Below, in pieces: positions 53,493 to 63,905 of a stretch of DNA of 64,000 nucleotides. The translations under genes and the position numbers were made by a program. The stretch is from Paenibacillus radicis (ex Gao et al. 2016) (GTDB taxonomy: Bacteria; Bacillota; Bacilli; Paenibacillales; Paenibacillaceae). Location: the NCBI RefSeq assembly GCF_014641555.1, contig NZ_BMHY01000008.1, positions 212,939-276,938 of the forward strand. Direction: 5' to 3'. How positions within the stretch are numbered: position 1 is the stretch's first letter; each line of letters begins with the position of its first letter. Under the pieces are notes generated by a model. The model saw only the letters and a program-made list of their open reading frames with translations. It ran no database searches and was not told the origin of the DNA.

Positions 53493-54221
53493 ATGATGAA
53501 CGAACGGAAAAAGCGCATTCTGGTCATCGAAGACGAAGAAGCGATAGCGCGGGTTATTAAAGATTATTTGACGGTTAACGGCTATGAGGTTCTGACGTTC
53601 GGAACCGGGCGTGAGGGAAGAGAAGCAATGGAGACGTATGTGCCGGATTTCATTATATTGGATATTATGCTGCCTGATGCTGACGGGATGGAGCTGTGCC
53701 GCCACATTCGCGAGAAGCATGCAACTCCGCTTCTTCTGTTAAGCGCTCGCAGCAGCGACACCGATAAAGTGCTTGGACTCGGCTTTGGGGCCGATGACTA
53801 TATGACTAAACCTTTTTCGTTAAGCGAGCTTGTCGCCAGAGTTCAGGCGCATTTGCGCAGGCTGGACGGAATAAGCCGTGCCCAGAAGGAGCAAGACGAT
53901 TCACTGCGGCGCGGTGCGATCACGATTGATAAGAAGGGATATCGAGCAGCGGTGAATGACCGGGAGATCTCCTTGTCTGCGAAGGAATTTGAACTGCTGC
54001 TGCATCTGGCGGAGCATCCGGATCAGGTGTTTTCAAAGAGTCAGCTGATTGATGCGGTATGGGGATATGGCGCGTATGGAGATGAGAATACGATTACCGT
54101 CTATATTCGCAGGCTTCGCGAGAAGCTGGAGGCAGACCCATCCAAGCCATTCTACTTGCGGACCGTTTGGGGCGTCGGCTATAAATTCAGCACAAGGGAT
54201 GAAGCTCAGGATGATCAATGA
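53493..54221 (+). CDS. OmpR-family response regulator
   Basis: 242 residues: receiver domain (DFIILDIMLPD acceptor, YMTKPFS Lys) and winged-helix output (LSAKEFELLLHLAEHP, VDTVWGYG-type loop with YIRRLREKLE). The HK overlaps its 3' end by 11 bp. Downstream ABC transporter genes are its probable targets. A poor but plausible RBS (AGCCAAGCAG) precedes the ATG. Confidence 0.9.
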   Translation: MMNERKKRILVIEDEEAIARVIKDYLTVNGYEVLTFGTGREGREAMETYVPDFIILDIMLPDADGMELCRHIREKHATPLLLLSARSSDTDKVLGLGFGADDYMTKPFSLSELVARVQAHLRRLDGISRAQKEQDDSLRRGAITIDKKGYRAAVNDREISLSAKEFELLLHLAEHPDQVFSKSQLIDAVWGYGAYGDENTITVYIRRLREKLEADPSKPFYLRTVWGVGYKFSTRDEAQDDQ

Positions 54222-55665
54222 TGGTTATTTGAGCGTCTGGTTAAAAAGGTGGCTGGCAGCGTCATTGGTCTGCTTGATCGGCATAGCGGGCATTGGCGTC
54301 TATTTGCTTGCGGGTTCAACAGACAGCAGGTCTGCCGGTTTAGTGATCAATGAGGTGCGGTTAAAAACAAATGCCGTGATGCTGGAGCTGGAGAAGCAGG
54401 GCGTCTTGCAGAAGCTGGGGCAATCGGGCAACTGGAGTAAGATGCTCGAATCCAGACTAGGGGAGATGGGACTAACGGTTGCCCTTCTTGACGGCACAGT
54501 CGTTTATTCATCTGAAGGAGAAGCTATGTCTAGCCTCGATATGCGAACGTCACTGCACTATGATCTATATGCGGCGAAAATGGACTCTGGCGAAGAATAC
54601 CGGATCGCTTTCCCTGTTATTGAAGAAGGGACGAATTCACAAATTGCGAATGCGATTTTCACCGTGCCACAAGGGCATTTGGATAAGCAGGAGGCGCAGA
54701 GCTCTTCGCAAGCCACTCTGATCATCCTGCTGTGTGTATTATCCCTCTCTCTGCTGGCTTTGCTCATCGTATTGAACCGGAAGCTGAAGCGGGACGCTAT
54801 AGCGCCAATTGCCGATTTGAAGGATCACTCGGAGGCGATGCTGAAAGGGCATTATGAGCAAAAGATCGAGCGCCTTCAATCCGATGAATGGGGCGAGCTG
54901 TACGTGATGTTTGATCAAATGCGGCTGGAGCTGCAGCATCTTCAGCTTCGCAAGCAAGAGCAGGAGCAGGCGCAGAAAGAGCTCATTACGAACATTTCCC
55001 ATGATTTGAAAACGCCGCTCACGACGGTCAAAGCCTATATTGAAGCCATCCAGGCAGGAGTGTGTCCGGATCTCCCTGCGGTGATGGCCTATATGGAAGT
55101 CATGCAGACACAGGCGGACACGATGGCAAGACTGATTGACGATTTGCTGCTCCATGCTTTAAAGGAGCTAGGTCAAATTTCGGTCGTTCCCGTAGAAAGC
55201 TACAGCCGAGCGTTGTTCTCGGCGATTATTCAGCCAAGCGCCCATTACGTGCGGACGGCGGGCATCGATGTTGACGCACCGCAGGCAGAGGAAATTCCAG
55301 ATGTGCTGATCCGTGCGGACGCCGTGCGAATCGAGCAGGTTGTCGTTAACTTGGTAGCCAATGCACTGAAGCATACAGCGCCCGGAGACCGGATCGCGAT
55401 ACGAGTTGAGCAGGCCTGCATCCATGGGAAGGAACAGCTGCGGATTACGGTCGCGGACACAGGGTCCGGCATTTCGCCGCAGGACATGCCGTTTATATTC
55501 GAACGTTACTATCAAGGCAAAGCCGGGCAGAGCCAAGTAAGTGAGGGAACGGGCCTCGGGTTGTCCATATGCAAGCATATCGTTGAGGCACACGGAGGCT
55601 ATATCGATTTTCAAAGCGCAAGCGGCAAGGGAACTGCGTTCTCTTTTACGCTCCCGCTGGTATGA
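54211..55665 (+). CDS. Sensor histidine kinase (HisKA type)
   Basis: 484 residues: two transmembrane helices (about 18-36 and 180-200) around an extracytoplasmic loop of some 150 residues, HAMP, HisKA with NISHDLKTPLTT (acceptor about H264) and HATPase_c with GTGLGLSI. The ATG that overlaps the regulator stop was preferred to a 54-codon-longer frame. The large extracellular loop separates it from BceS-type kinases that have almost none. It may sense a cell-envelope or peptide signal. Confidence 0.87.
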   Translation: MINDGYLSVWLKRWLAASLVCLIGIAGIGVYLLAGSTDSRSAGLVINEVRLKTNAVMLELEKQGVLQKLGQSGNWSKMLESRLGEMGLTVALLDGTVVYSSEGEAMSSLDMRTSLHYDLYAAKMDSGEEYRIAFPVIEEGTNSQIANAIFTVPQGHLDKQEAQSSSQATLIILLCVLSLSLLALLIVLNRKLKRDAIAPIADLKDHSEAMLKGHYEQKIERLQSDEWGELYVMFDQMRLELQHLQLRKQEQEQAQKELITNISHDLKTPLTTVKAYIEAIQAGVCPDLPAVMAYMEVMQTQADTMARLIDDLLLHALKELGQISVVPVESYSRALFSAIIQPSAHYVRTAGIDVDAPQAEEIPDVLIRADAVRIEQVVVNLVANALKHTAPGDRIAIRVEQACIHGKEQLRITVADTGSGISPQDMPFIFERYYQGKAGQSQVSEGTGLGLSICKHIVEAHGGYIDFQSASGKGTAFSFTLPLV

Positions 55666-55756
55666 GGGCTGTAAGGATTTATTCATAATTTGATAAGCGA
55701 CTATATAGATTGGCCCGCTAGAATAAAGTCATAATGACGATACGGAGGGCTGACTG

Positions 55757-56521
55757 ATGACTAAGCAAGCGATAATAGAAGCCCGCAACCTGTGCAAAAC
55801 CTATTCGACAGGGAGCGAGCAGTACCATGCGATTCGCAATATTGATCTGGAGATTTATGAGGGAGATTTCACCGTTATTATGGGCAATTCGGGGTCCGGG
55901 AAGTCGACCCTGTTATATATGCTAAGCGGCCTTGATGCATTGACGGCGGGAGAAGTTACATACAGAGGTGAGAGAGTCGACGGCTACAGCGAGAGAGAAA
56001 TGGCTTCGTTCCGGGCAAGCAAGTTGGGCTATATCTATCAAAGTATCAACCTCGTGCCGGATTTGACGATTATGGAAAATATCGCTTTGCCCGCCTATAT
56101 CGCGGGCGGCGAGCCTAAGGCGGTGCGGCATAAAACGCAATTGCTGATGGAAGCGATGGAAATCGAAGGTCAGCGCAACCGGCTGCCCTCCCAAACCTCC
56201 GGCGGCCAGCAGCAGCGGGCTGCAATCGCGCGGGCCTTAGTGAATTCCCCCGATATTTTATTTGCCGACGAGCCGACAGGCAGCTTGAATTATGAGCATG
56301 GCATGGCGATTCTCGATATTTTAACGGCGAGGAACCGTCAAGGGCAGTCGATCGTGATGGTTACCCATGACATCAAAGCGGCTTGCCGGGCTGACAGGCT
56401 GATCTATATTCGCGATGGCAAGGTTGGCGGCATATTGGAGTTTGACAAGTATGATGAGCAATCCGTGCAGCAGCGCGAAAGCGTCATTTTCGCCTATGTG
56501 ACGGGGAGGGAGCAGCAATGA
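55757..56521 (+). CDS. ABC transporter ATPase, MacB/LolD-type
   Basis: 254 residues: Walker A GNSGSGKSTL, signature SGGQQQRAAIAR, Walker B LFADEPTGSL, His in VTHD. The next gene starts inside its stop. Together they form a type VII (mechanotransmission) transporter under the upstream two-component system. ACGGAGGG precedes the ATG. Probable role is peptide or antimicrobial-compound export or lipoprotein handling. Confidence 0.9.
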   Translation: MTKQAIIEARNLCKTYSTGSEQYHAIRNIDLEIYEGDFTVIMGNSGSGKSTLLYMLSGLDALTAGEVTYRGERVDGYSEREMASFRASKLGYIYQSINLVPDLTIMENIALPAYIAGGEPKAVRHKTQLLMEAMEIEGQRNRLPSQTSGGQQQRAAIARALVNSPDILFADEPTGSLNYEHGMAILDILTARNRQGQSIVMVTHDIKAACRADRLIYIRDGKVGGILEFDKYDEQSVQQRESVIFAYVTGREQQ

Positions 56522-58914
56522 GGGCGATATGGGCGCTTTGCCGCGCAAGCCTGTTTAGAAAAAAGCTGCAAAACGGTCTCATTGCGCTGCTGATTCTGCT
56601 CGCTGCCCTGCTGCTTGGCACATCGGCAACGGTGCTGTCGAACACGGACAACTTATTTAATGATGTGCATAAGCGGACGAACGGTGCTCATCAGATTTTG
56701 ACGATAACGAAAGGTCTGCATGATCCGCAGCAGCTTTATCAATGGTGGAACGAGCAGGAGGGCGCTGCCGCTTCAGCGCCGGTTCCGTTCCGCTATTTGT
56801 CAGGAGTCAGCTACAAGGGTGAAGAGCTGCCTAATCTATATGTAATGATGATGGATACGCCCGCTCAATCTCCTTCGGTAGACCGGTTATTGTTTGCAGA
56901 TGGAACAGGCGAGAATGCTCCAAAGGCAGGAACGGCTTGGATTCCTACCTCTCTAGCCTATACGCAAGGAATAAAGCCAGGGGATATACTGTCGTTTAAG
57001 ACAGGCACAGGGGTTTTCGAACTCCAGGTATCTGCAGTCGTCATTGATCTTCCATTCGGGGCACCGTTCTCGACTACCTCGCGTATCTGGATGAATCATA
57101 ATGATTATATGCAGAACATGGAAGGGCAAAAGGGCAGCGACAGTTATATGCTAGGGCTGCGGTTTCAAGACTATGAGCGTCAAGGCGAGTATTGGGCAGG
57201 CTTTGAACAGCACTTCGGCATTCCTTATTTAGAAGGAAAAGTAGAGTTTGAGGAAATAACGGCCTTTTACTTAATTTTGAACCGGATTATCGGCTTTGTA
57301 ATGATAGGTCTCGGTATCGTGATGATGTTTATCGCGTTGTTCACGATTGGTTTTACGATTTCTGATGCTATTTTATCTAATTACCGGACCATCGGCATCC
57401 TGAAGTCGACGGGCTTGTCCTCCGCAAGAATCGTTGGAGCTTATGCCCTGGAATATGCGCTTCTTGCGACGGCCGCTATTATACCGGGACTTGTCATCAG
57501 CCGCTTCGCATCGGCACTTATTCTGAACAACTCCCTGTCCGTTCTGAAAACTTCGGATTCTAACGCATTGGCTCTTCAAGAGGGCGAATGGCTCGCGATA
57601 GCCGCGGGAATGTTCCTGCTGCTGCTTGTAATTGGTTGTGTGATGTCCTTCAGCCAGAAAATCAAATCGGTACAGCCTGCACAAGCGATTCGCTATGGCA
57701 TGTCGGAAGCGCAAAGCGGGCGGATGGCCCGCCGTCTTGGTACAAGTTCGGGCATGACGTTTGGACGTTGGCCGATTAAGGCTGTTATCGCTTTTAAGCA
57801 TATCGTCAAAAACGGAAAAAGCTCCACGCTCGTTGTAGCGCTGGCAGCTGTGACGACGGCTGTTCTCGTATTTAGCTGCGTCTTACTCAATAGTATTGTC
57901 TCGATTAAGCAAACCGCCGCTCAGTGGGGCTATGATTCGTCGGATATTTCGGTATCGTTTTACAACAAGGAGGCTTACTCCAGCGAAGATTTTGAAGCGC
58001 TTGTGAAGGGTGACGAAAGAGTCAAAGACGCGGGCTGGCTCACTTTGCTGAATGGCGTTTTGCCTTTGGAGAAAGGCTCTCAGGGTTCGGCAAGTATCTC
58101 CCTTAGCGTGCTGGACGGCAGCTATGATAATCTGGGCTTTACCGTTCTTAAGGGAAGCAATCCGGTTCTTAAAAACGAAATGGCTATAGGCATTAACGTA
58201 GCCAGCAGACTTGGCAAAGAAGTCGGAGACACAATGGAAATTTATATTGACGGCCGTAAGCATACGATGCTGGTGAGCGGGATCTATCAGGCAATTGCCA
58301 ATATGTCCAACTCAGCTAGAATAATGGCTGATGCACTGAATATGAGCGGTGTGACGGGTAATCATGACGCAGATGTCGCTTTTATTAATTTGCATGATTC
58401 CCGGATTGCGGATCAATATGTCGCCGAATTAAACGGCAAATATCCGCAATCCGTCACTGCCGCAACACAGCAGACGCTGCTGGATTCGGAATTTAAAGAA
58501 GCGACCGGAGTGTTGATTGTGCCATTGGGACTGCTGGCTCTATTGTTCGTGGGTGTAACCTTTATGATTATTTATAGCGTTTGCCGTATTTCAGTATGGA
58601 AAGAAAGCGGAACCTATGGCATTTATAAATCACTCGGTATGACGAATGCGTCTATTCGGGGCGCAATTACGCTAGGCGTCGCCGTTCTGACATTGATTGG
58701 CGCAGGACTCGGCATCGCGATTGGCATTTTCGGCTTGCCGGGTTTATTGAAATCATTGCTGCTGGATTATGGCATCGCCAAGCTTCCGCTAATTTTACCG
58801 CCGTTTGGCATTGCAGTGGCGTCCGTTATCAGTGCGGCTGCTGCCAGCTTCGGAGCGTGGCATGCTTCCCGTTGGCTGGCCCGTACTTCTCCGAGAATAC
58901 TAATTATTGAATAG
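56518..58914 (+). CDS. FtsX-like ABC permease
   Basis: 798 residues. N-terminal transmembrane helix, extracytoplasmic domain of about 200 residues, an FtsX domain (helices around residues 245-390), a second extracytoplasmic domain (about 440-650) and a final helix set. Two FtsX domains in tandem in one polypeptide. Overlaps the ATPase stop by four bases. The substrate cannot be read from the sequence. Confidence 0.87.
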   Translation: MRAIWALCRASLFRKKLQNGLIALLILLAALLLGTSATVLSNTDNLFNDVHKRTNGAHQILTITKGLHDPQQLYQWWNEQEGAAASAPVPFRYLSGVSYKGEELPNLYVMMMDTPAQSPSVDRLLFADGTGENAPKAGTAWIPTSLAYTQGIKPGDILSFKTGTGVFELQVSAVVIDLPFGAPFSTTSRIWMNHNDYMQNMEGQKGSDSYMLGLRFQDYERQGEYWAGFEQHFGIPYLEGKVEFEEITAFYLILNRIIGFVMIGLGIVMMFIALFTIGFTISDAILSNYRTIGILKSTGLSSARIVGAYALEYALLATAAIIPGLVISRFASALILNNSLSVLKTSDSNALALQEGEWLAIAAGMFLLLLVIGCVMSFSQKIKSVQPAQAIRYGMSEAQSGRMARRLGTSSGMTFGRWPIKAVIAFKHIVKNGKSSTLVVALAAVTTAVLVFSCVLLNSIVSIKQTAAQWGYDSSDISVSFYNKEAYSSEDFEALVKGDERVKDAGWLTLLNGVLPLEKGSQGSASISLSVLDGSYDNLGFTVLKGSNPVLKNEMAIGINVASRLGKEVGDTMEIYIDGRKHTMLVSGIYQAIANMSNSARIMADALNMSGVTGNHDADVAFINLHDSRIADQYVAELNGKYPQSVTAATQQTLLDSEFKEATGVLIVPLGLLALLFVGVTFMIIYSVCRISVWKESGTYGIYKSLGMTNASIRGAITLGVAVLTLIGAGLGIAIGIFGLPGLLKSLLLDYGIAKLPLILPPFGIAVASVISAAAASFGAWHASRWLARTSPRILIIE

Positions 58915-58937
58915 AAGCTAGGCTAGAAAGGCTGTGG

Positions 58938-58991
58938 AATAGAACCAGACATCGTTCCTATGGGGGAGCGAGGCTTGGTTCTATTTATTTG
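58938..58991 (+). terminator. Terminator after the FtsX-like permease
   Basis: AATAGAACCAGAC pairs with GCTTGGTTCTATT, followed by a T-rich tail. Confidence 0.7.
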
Positions 58992-59080
58992 TCATGAGAC
59001 AATATACAGCTCATCTTTCAGCATTTATACTATTAACTAAGCTTATCGGGTATGAATTTGATTGAAGGAGAGGATGGCAG

Positions 59081-59605
59081 TTGTTCGATCCTACCGTGTT
59101 TGATAATTTGAAAGTGGCCATCGAAAATTATGCCTATGATTTGGACAATCTCGACAGCACGATACGGATCACGCATCGGGTTGACCGGCTGGAGATGGCG
59201 GTTATGTCGAGGCTGTTTGCCCTTCGGTTTACATTGGGGGATTCTAGCGAGCTATCGGCTGAGCTGCAGCTGGAGGCTTCGTTGAAAGATTTGGCTTCAG
59301 AGCTGCTGGCAGTGGAAGGGGAAAACCCAGCGTGCACGCTAAGGTTGTTTTTCCATATGCCAATAGAGAATGTGGATAGGCAGTGCGCGCAAGTTGAAAC
59401 GATCATCCAGGACATTTGGCAGCCTGATGAACCGCCCGTTCAAACCTTGTCATTCGGATACGGGCAGCAGATCCCTCAATATTTGAACACAATCGAGCTG
59501 GCGTTCCATCGTAAAATCAATGAGGATCAAATGGAGGACGTTCCGGAGCTGTTGGAGCATATGGTGAAAACGCTGTCGGCGCTCGTTACTGTGTCTGAGG
59601 TTTGA
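59081..59605 (+). CDS. Hypothetical protein
   Basis: 174 residues, TTG start with GAAGGAGAGG at 7 bp. Mixed helical and strand content without signal peptide, membrane segment or recognised motif; the middle contains SSELSAELQLEASLKDLAS. It is flanked by terminators and appears monocistronic. Likely a lineage-specific cytoplasmic protein. Confidence 0.65.
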   Translation: MFDPTVFDNLKVAIENYAYDLDNLDSTIRITHRVDRLEMAVMSRLFALRFTLGDSSELSAELQLEASLKDLASELLAVEGENPACTLRLFFHMPIENVDRQCAQVETIIQDIWQPDEPPVQTLSFGYGQQIPQYLNTIELAFHRKINEDQMEDVPELLEHMVKTLSALVTVSEV

Positions 59606-59615
59606 GTTAATTGAA

Positions 59616-59660
59616 TAAAAGAGGAATGAACGGGGGTTATGCCCCGTTCATTCCTCTTTG
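59616..59660. terminator. Bidirectional terminator between convergent genes
   Basis: AAGAGGAATGAACGGGG / CCCCGTTCATTCCTCTT with a short loop and T tracts on both sides. Confidence 0.9.
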
Positions 59661-59667
59661 TCGTTCC

Positions 59668-60570
<903 letters not shown>

Positions 60571-60651
60571 TATGTACCTCTCCCATTCTATGTTGTCCTA
60601 GTCTAGACGGAGTGGTAACTGGGAAGGTTGCAGGTTATGGATATAGCGAGG

Positions 60652-60843
60652 CTAGTCGATATTCTTAGTTTCTTCGAGGCGGAAATCATCGACCTTCTCG
60701 CCGTCTTCCCATATTTCCACGAATAGCGCATCGCAGTTTTCGAAATCCGCGGGAGTGAATGCCAGCGCTTTCTCCTCGTCGTCGCCGACGTACACATTGT
60801 CCATCCCTTCTTCATTAAATGAGAGAATGACGTAAATTTTCAC
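60652..60843 (-). CDS. Small acidic hypothetical protein
   Basis: 63 residues, GTG start behind GGAGG at 7 bp. Strongly acidic (NEEGMDNVYVGDDEEKAL, EIWEDGEKVDDF). No recognised family. Monocistronic between DUF4358 and SDR genes. Confidence 0.55.
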   Translation of the reverse strand: MKIYVILSFNEEGMDNVYVGDDEEKALAFTPADFENCDALFVEIWEDGEKVDDFRLEETKNID

Positions 60844-60926
60844 TTTAAAGCCCTCCATATATACATGTTTTATTTTTGCAGTATATCATAAAGCTGCAGC
60901 CAGTTGCCTCACCGAGGGAATAACGG

Positions 60927-61781
60927 TTATTTGCCTTTACGCGTTAACTCGGAGAGAATTTCCCATTGCTGCGGGGTAACGTCCCTAAGTCCGTTGAACT
61001 GTCCGGCGCCTTGAAGCCATTCACCTCCGTCGATAGTAACAACCTCTCCATTAATATAGGAGGCATAGTCAGAAATTAGGAAAGCAGCGAGATTCGCGAG
61101 CTCCTCCTTTTCCCCGGTACGCCTGAGCGGAATGCGGTCAATCATCTTTTGCTCAAATTCAGGTGTCGGCGACAGTCTGGACCATGCTCCTTCAGTAGGG
61201 AAAGGTCCCGGGGCTATTGCAGCTTGGCGAATGCCATAACGCGCCCATTCTACGGCAAGCGACCGGGTCAACGCCAAAACGCCGGCTTTGGCTGCGGCCG
61301 AAGGCACAACATAACCGGAGCCGGTGGAGGCATAGGTTGTGACGATATTCAGCATCGTACCGCGATGTCCTTGCTCGATCCATCGTTTGCCTACCTCAAG
61401 TGTCGTATAAAAGGTGCCGTGCAGCACAATGTTCAACACCGCATCCACTGCGCGTGGAGAAAGCTTTTCCGTTGGGCTGATGAAATTGCCGGCAGCATTG
61501 TTCACAAGCACATCGATTCGGCCAAAATGATGCTCCACAGCACTGATAAGCTCCTCGATTTGAGCGGGCTCGCGAACGTCGCAGCTTTTATAGAAGACCG
61601 GGTTTTGTTCGGTGCTCATCTCGATCGATGCTTGCTTCAGTATCTCTTCACGCCGGCTTGCAATGGCAACCCTCGCTCCGAGTGCCGCGAATTTTTCTGC
61701 CAAAGCCCGTCCCAAGCCTGTTGCGCCTCCTGTAATCAGAACGACCTTATCTTGTAGTAAATCGTCTGCAAACAACCCCAT
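60927..61781 (-). CDS. Short-chain dehydrogenase/reductase, 2,4-dienoyl-CoA reductase-like
   Basis: 284 residues. Rossmann TGGATGLGRALA, NNAAGNF, and an active-site region TYASTGSGYVVPSAAAKAGV in which the usual Tyr before the Lys is Ser, as in the DECR subgroup. It probably reduces enoyl- or dienoyl-CoA esters with NADPH. The start with AAAGGAGAGG upstream was chosen. Substrate assignment is by subgroup only. Confidence 0.82.
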   Translation of the reverse strand: MGLFADDLLQDKVVLITGGATGLGRALAEKFAALGARVAIASRREEILKQASIEMSTEQNPVFYKSCDVREPAQIEELISAVEHHFGRIDVLVNNAAGNFISPTEKLSPRAVDAVLNIVLHGTFYTTLEVGKRWIEQGHRGTMLNIVTTYASTGSGYVVPSAAAKAGVLALTRSLAVEWARYGIRQAAIAPGPFPTEGAWSRLSPTPEFEQKMIDRIPLRRTGEKEELANLAAFLISDYASYINGEVVTIDGGEWLQGAGQFNGLRDVTPQQWEILSELTRKGK

Positions 61782-61942
61782 TTCAGCCTCTCCTTTCATA
61801 ATGAACGAATGTAATCTATTTATATAGAAAGAAGGAGTGGCTTACGACATCTTCTTCTATATGATGCAATTGCGCTGACGCTCCAAAACCTCGTTATGAT
61901 ATGATGAGAATAAACGTTGTTTCATAAGAAGGAGAATGACAG

Positions 61943-62443
61943 ATGGCACTTGAGATTGAACGGAAGTTTCTGCTGGCACAGCCCTTAGACGCGATCGCTG
62001 ACAAGCTGGTTAAACGATCGGAGCAGCGGATTGAGCAAACCTATTTGGCACTGGACGCCAATCAGGAGCTAAGAGTACGTCGCATAACGGATGTGACAAC
62101 TGGCGAAGTGACGTTTACCCATACATTCAAAAAAGGCAATGGCCTTGCGCGTGAGGAAATTGAATACTCCATCTCGGAAGGAATCTATTCTCAAGTCATT
62201 CAAGCATTTGGCGCAGTACCGCTGACGAAAAACCGGATTACGGCGGAGTGGAACGGAATCGTCATTGAGATCGACATCTACGACCAAATTCAATTAACGG
62301 TGGCTGAGGTGGAGTTTGATTCCGTCGAGCTAGCAAATGCGTTTACAGCCCCGGATTGGTTCGGTCAGGATATTAGCACGGAAAGGCAGTACAGCAATAA
62401 AACGGTGTGGAAGCAGTTGCAAGCCGGAGGCGGATTCGAATGA
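61943..62443 (+). CDS. CYTH domain phosphatase-like protein
   Basis: 166 residues: the ExExK motif is at the N-terminus (EIERKFL), with the usual alternating basic strands (ELRVRRITD, FTHTFKKGNG, KNRITAEWNG). CYTH enzymes hydrolyse triphosphates (e.g. thiamine triphosphate, inorganic triphosphate) or make adenylate. It overlaps the P-loop gene by 4 bp. GAAGGAGAA precedes the ATG. Confidence 0.85.
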   Translation: MALEIERKFLLAQPLDAIADKLVKRSEQRIEQTYLALDANQELRVRRITDVTTGEVTFTHTFKKGNGLAREEIEYSISEGIYSQVIQAFGAVPLTKNRITAEWNGIVIEIDIYDQIQLTVAEVEFDSVELANAFTAPDWFGQDISTERQYSNKTVWKQLQAGGGFE

Positions 62444-63033
62444 CCCGTAAGCTCGTGTTTTTTGTAGGCGGAGCTGGAGCGGGCAAAACGACGCTCGCCA
62501 AAGCGCTGGCCGGAAAACGGGGCATGGCGTTCTTCGATATGGATACGCTGCTGCAGCCTGCAGCTAAAGCGATTATGACGGCTGCCGGTCTTGATCCCTA
62601 TGACCGTGATTCTGCCGAATACAAAAAGCTTTGCCGCGATCTCGGTTACCGGATTACGATGGACGCTGCTTTGGAGAATGTTGCCCTTGGAACGGATACC
62701 GTTGTCATTGGTCCGTTTACGAAGGAATTAAATGATCCGCAGTGGATTGAACAGGAGCTTGCAAGGATAGGGGGTTCGCTCCAAGACGTGGATGTGAAAG
62801 CCGTTATCGTCTACCTTCCCGATCAAGAGAGCTACCGGGGCAGAATCAGTCAACGGGGACTGAAGCTGGATGAGTGGAAGCTGGAGCATTGGAGTGAGTT
62901 CAGCCGTTCTTTGGAACGGAGGGAGCTGGCTTGGAATCTTCCAGAGAACGCTGTCCTGCAGTTCGACAACTCGGAACCGTTTGGTGAATCGACGCTTGCT
63001 CGATTGGAAGATTTCATTGATGGCGGGAGCTGA
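62440..63033 (+). CDS. P-loop NTPase/kinase coupled to CYTH
   Basis: 197 residues. P-loop GGAGAGKTTLAKAL near the start, AAA_33/shikimate-kinase-like topology and an Asp-Met-Asp motif (FFDMDTLL). It begins in ATGA overlap with CYTH. It is likely a small-molecule or nucleotide kinase; the substrate is unknown. Confidence 0.78.
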   Translation: MTRKLVFFVGGAGAGKTTLAKALAGKRGMAFFDMDTLLQPAAKAIMTAAGLDPYDRDSAEYKKLCRDLGYRITMDAALENVALGTDTVVIGPFTKELNDPQWIEQELARIGGSLQDVDVKAVIVYLPDQESYRGRISQRGLKLDEWKLEHWSEFSRSLERRELAWNLPENAVLQFDNSEPFGESTLARLEDFIDGGS

Positions 63034-63170
63034 ATCAGAAAGCAGATAGCGGTCGGCTAACTGATTAGCGATGAGTGACTCGGACTGTGTGGCGGTTGGA
63101 GTCCTCTTTTTACATATGATGTACAGCTCATTCAGTAGTAGAAGTTTAATGATGGAGAGGTGTTAGGTGC

Positions 63171-63842
63171 TTGAAGGATTATATACTATCTTTAGAGCAG
63201 TGGTTGAGAAGGCATGCTAATCCGGAACAAGCCGTAGCGATGGAGGCGTATATGCGCAATCAATTCACGTTCCTGGGGTTGAAGAACCCGGAGCGGACGG
63301 AGCTGGTTAAAGCATTTTGGAAAGAGCACGAGCTGCCGCAGGGAGAGGAACTATTGACTGCTGCTGTACAACTGTGGAGTCTACCGGAGCGGGAGTTTCA
63401 TTACACGGCTTTGAATTTACTGGAGAAACGCAAGAAGACGGCACAGATTTCGGATATTGCAGTTTTGGAAAAGCTCGTTGTCGAACATTCGTGGTGGGAT
63501 ACGGTAGATATACTTGCAGCTCATCCTATTGGCAGCCTGCTGCGCAAATATCCGGAACTCATACAGGACTACACCGAGAAGTGGATTCAATCGGATAATA
63601 TGTGGCTTCGCCGAGCGGCACTGTTGTATCAGCTTCGGTATAAGGAAAGCACGGATGCGGAGCGATTGTTCCGTTATATAGAAAGCTGCAAGCATGAAGA
63701 GGAGTTTTTTATACGGAAAGCGATTGGGTGGGCACTGCGTGAATATGCGAAAAGCGACAGTGGCAGGGTATTAAGCTATGTACAAGGCGCGGCCTTATCT
63801 CCTTTAAGCGTAAAGGAAGCTTTGAAGCATATGAAGGTCTAA
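63171..63842 (+). CDS. DNA alkylation repair protein AlkD-like
   Basis: 223 residues, helical HEAT-like repeat protein, as AlkD glycosylases which excise 3-methyladenine and 7-methylguanine without base flipping. Residue patterns: MRNQFTFLGLKNPERTELVK (lead helix), SWWDTVDILAAHPIG and WLRRAALLYQLRYKE. The catalytic Asp sits in WDTVD. The TTG start was chosen for GGAGAGG; no ATG fits. Third alkylation-repair locus of the window. Confidence 0.87.
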   Translation: MKDYILSLEQWLRRHANPEQAVAMEAYMRNQFTFLGLKNPERTELVKAFWKEHELPQGEELLTAAVQLWSLPEREFHYTALNLLEKRKKTAQISDIAVLEKLVVEHSWWDTVDILAAHPIGSLLRKYPELIQDYTEKWIQSDNMWLRRAALLYQLRYKESTDAERLFRYIESCKHEEEFFIRKAIGWALREYAKSDSGRVLSYVQGAALSPLSVKEALKHMKV

Positions 63843-63905
63843 TCCCTTTAATAGAGGGTTCAGGGACTTAGTTTCAACTTTTTTTAAGATATTATTAAAA
63901 AACAG

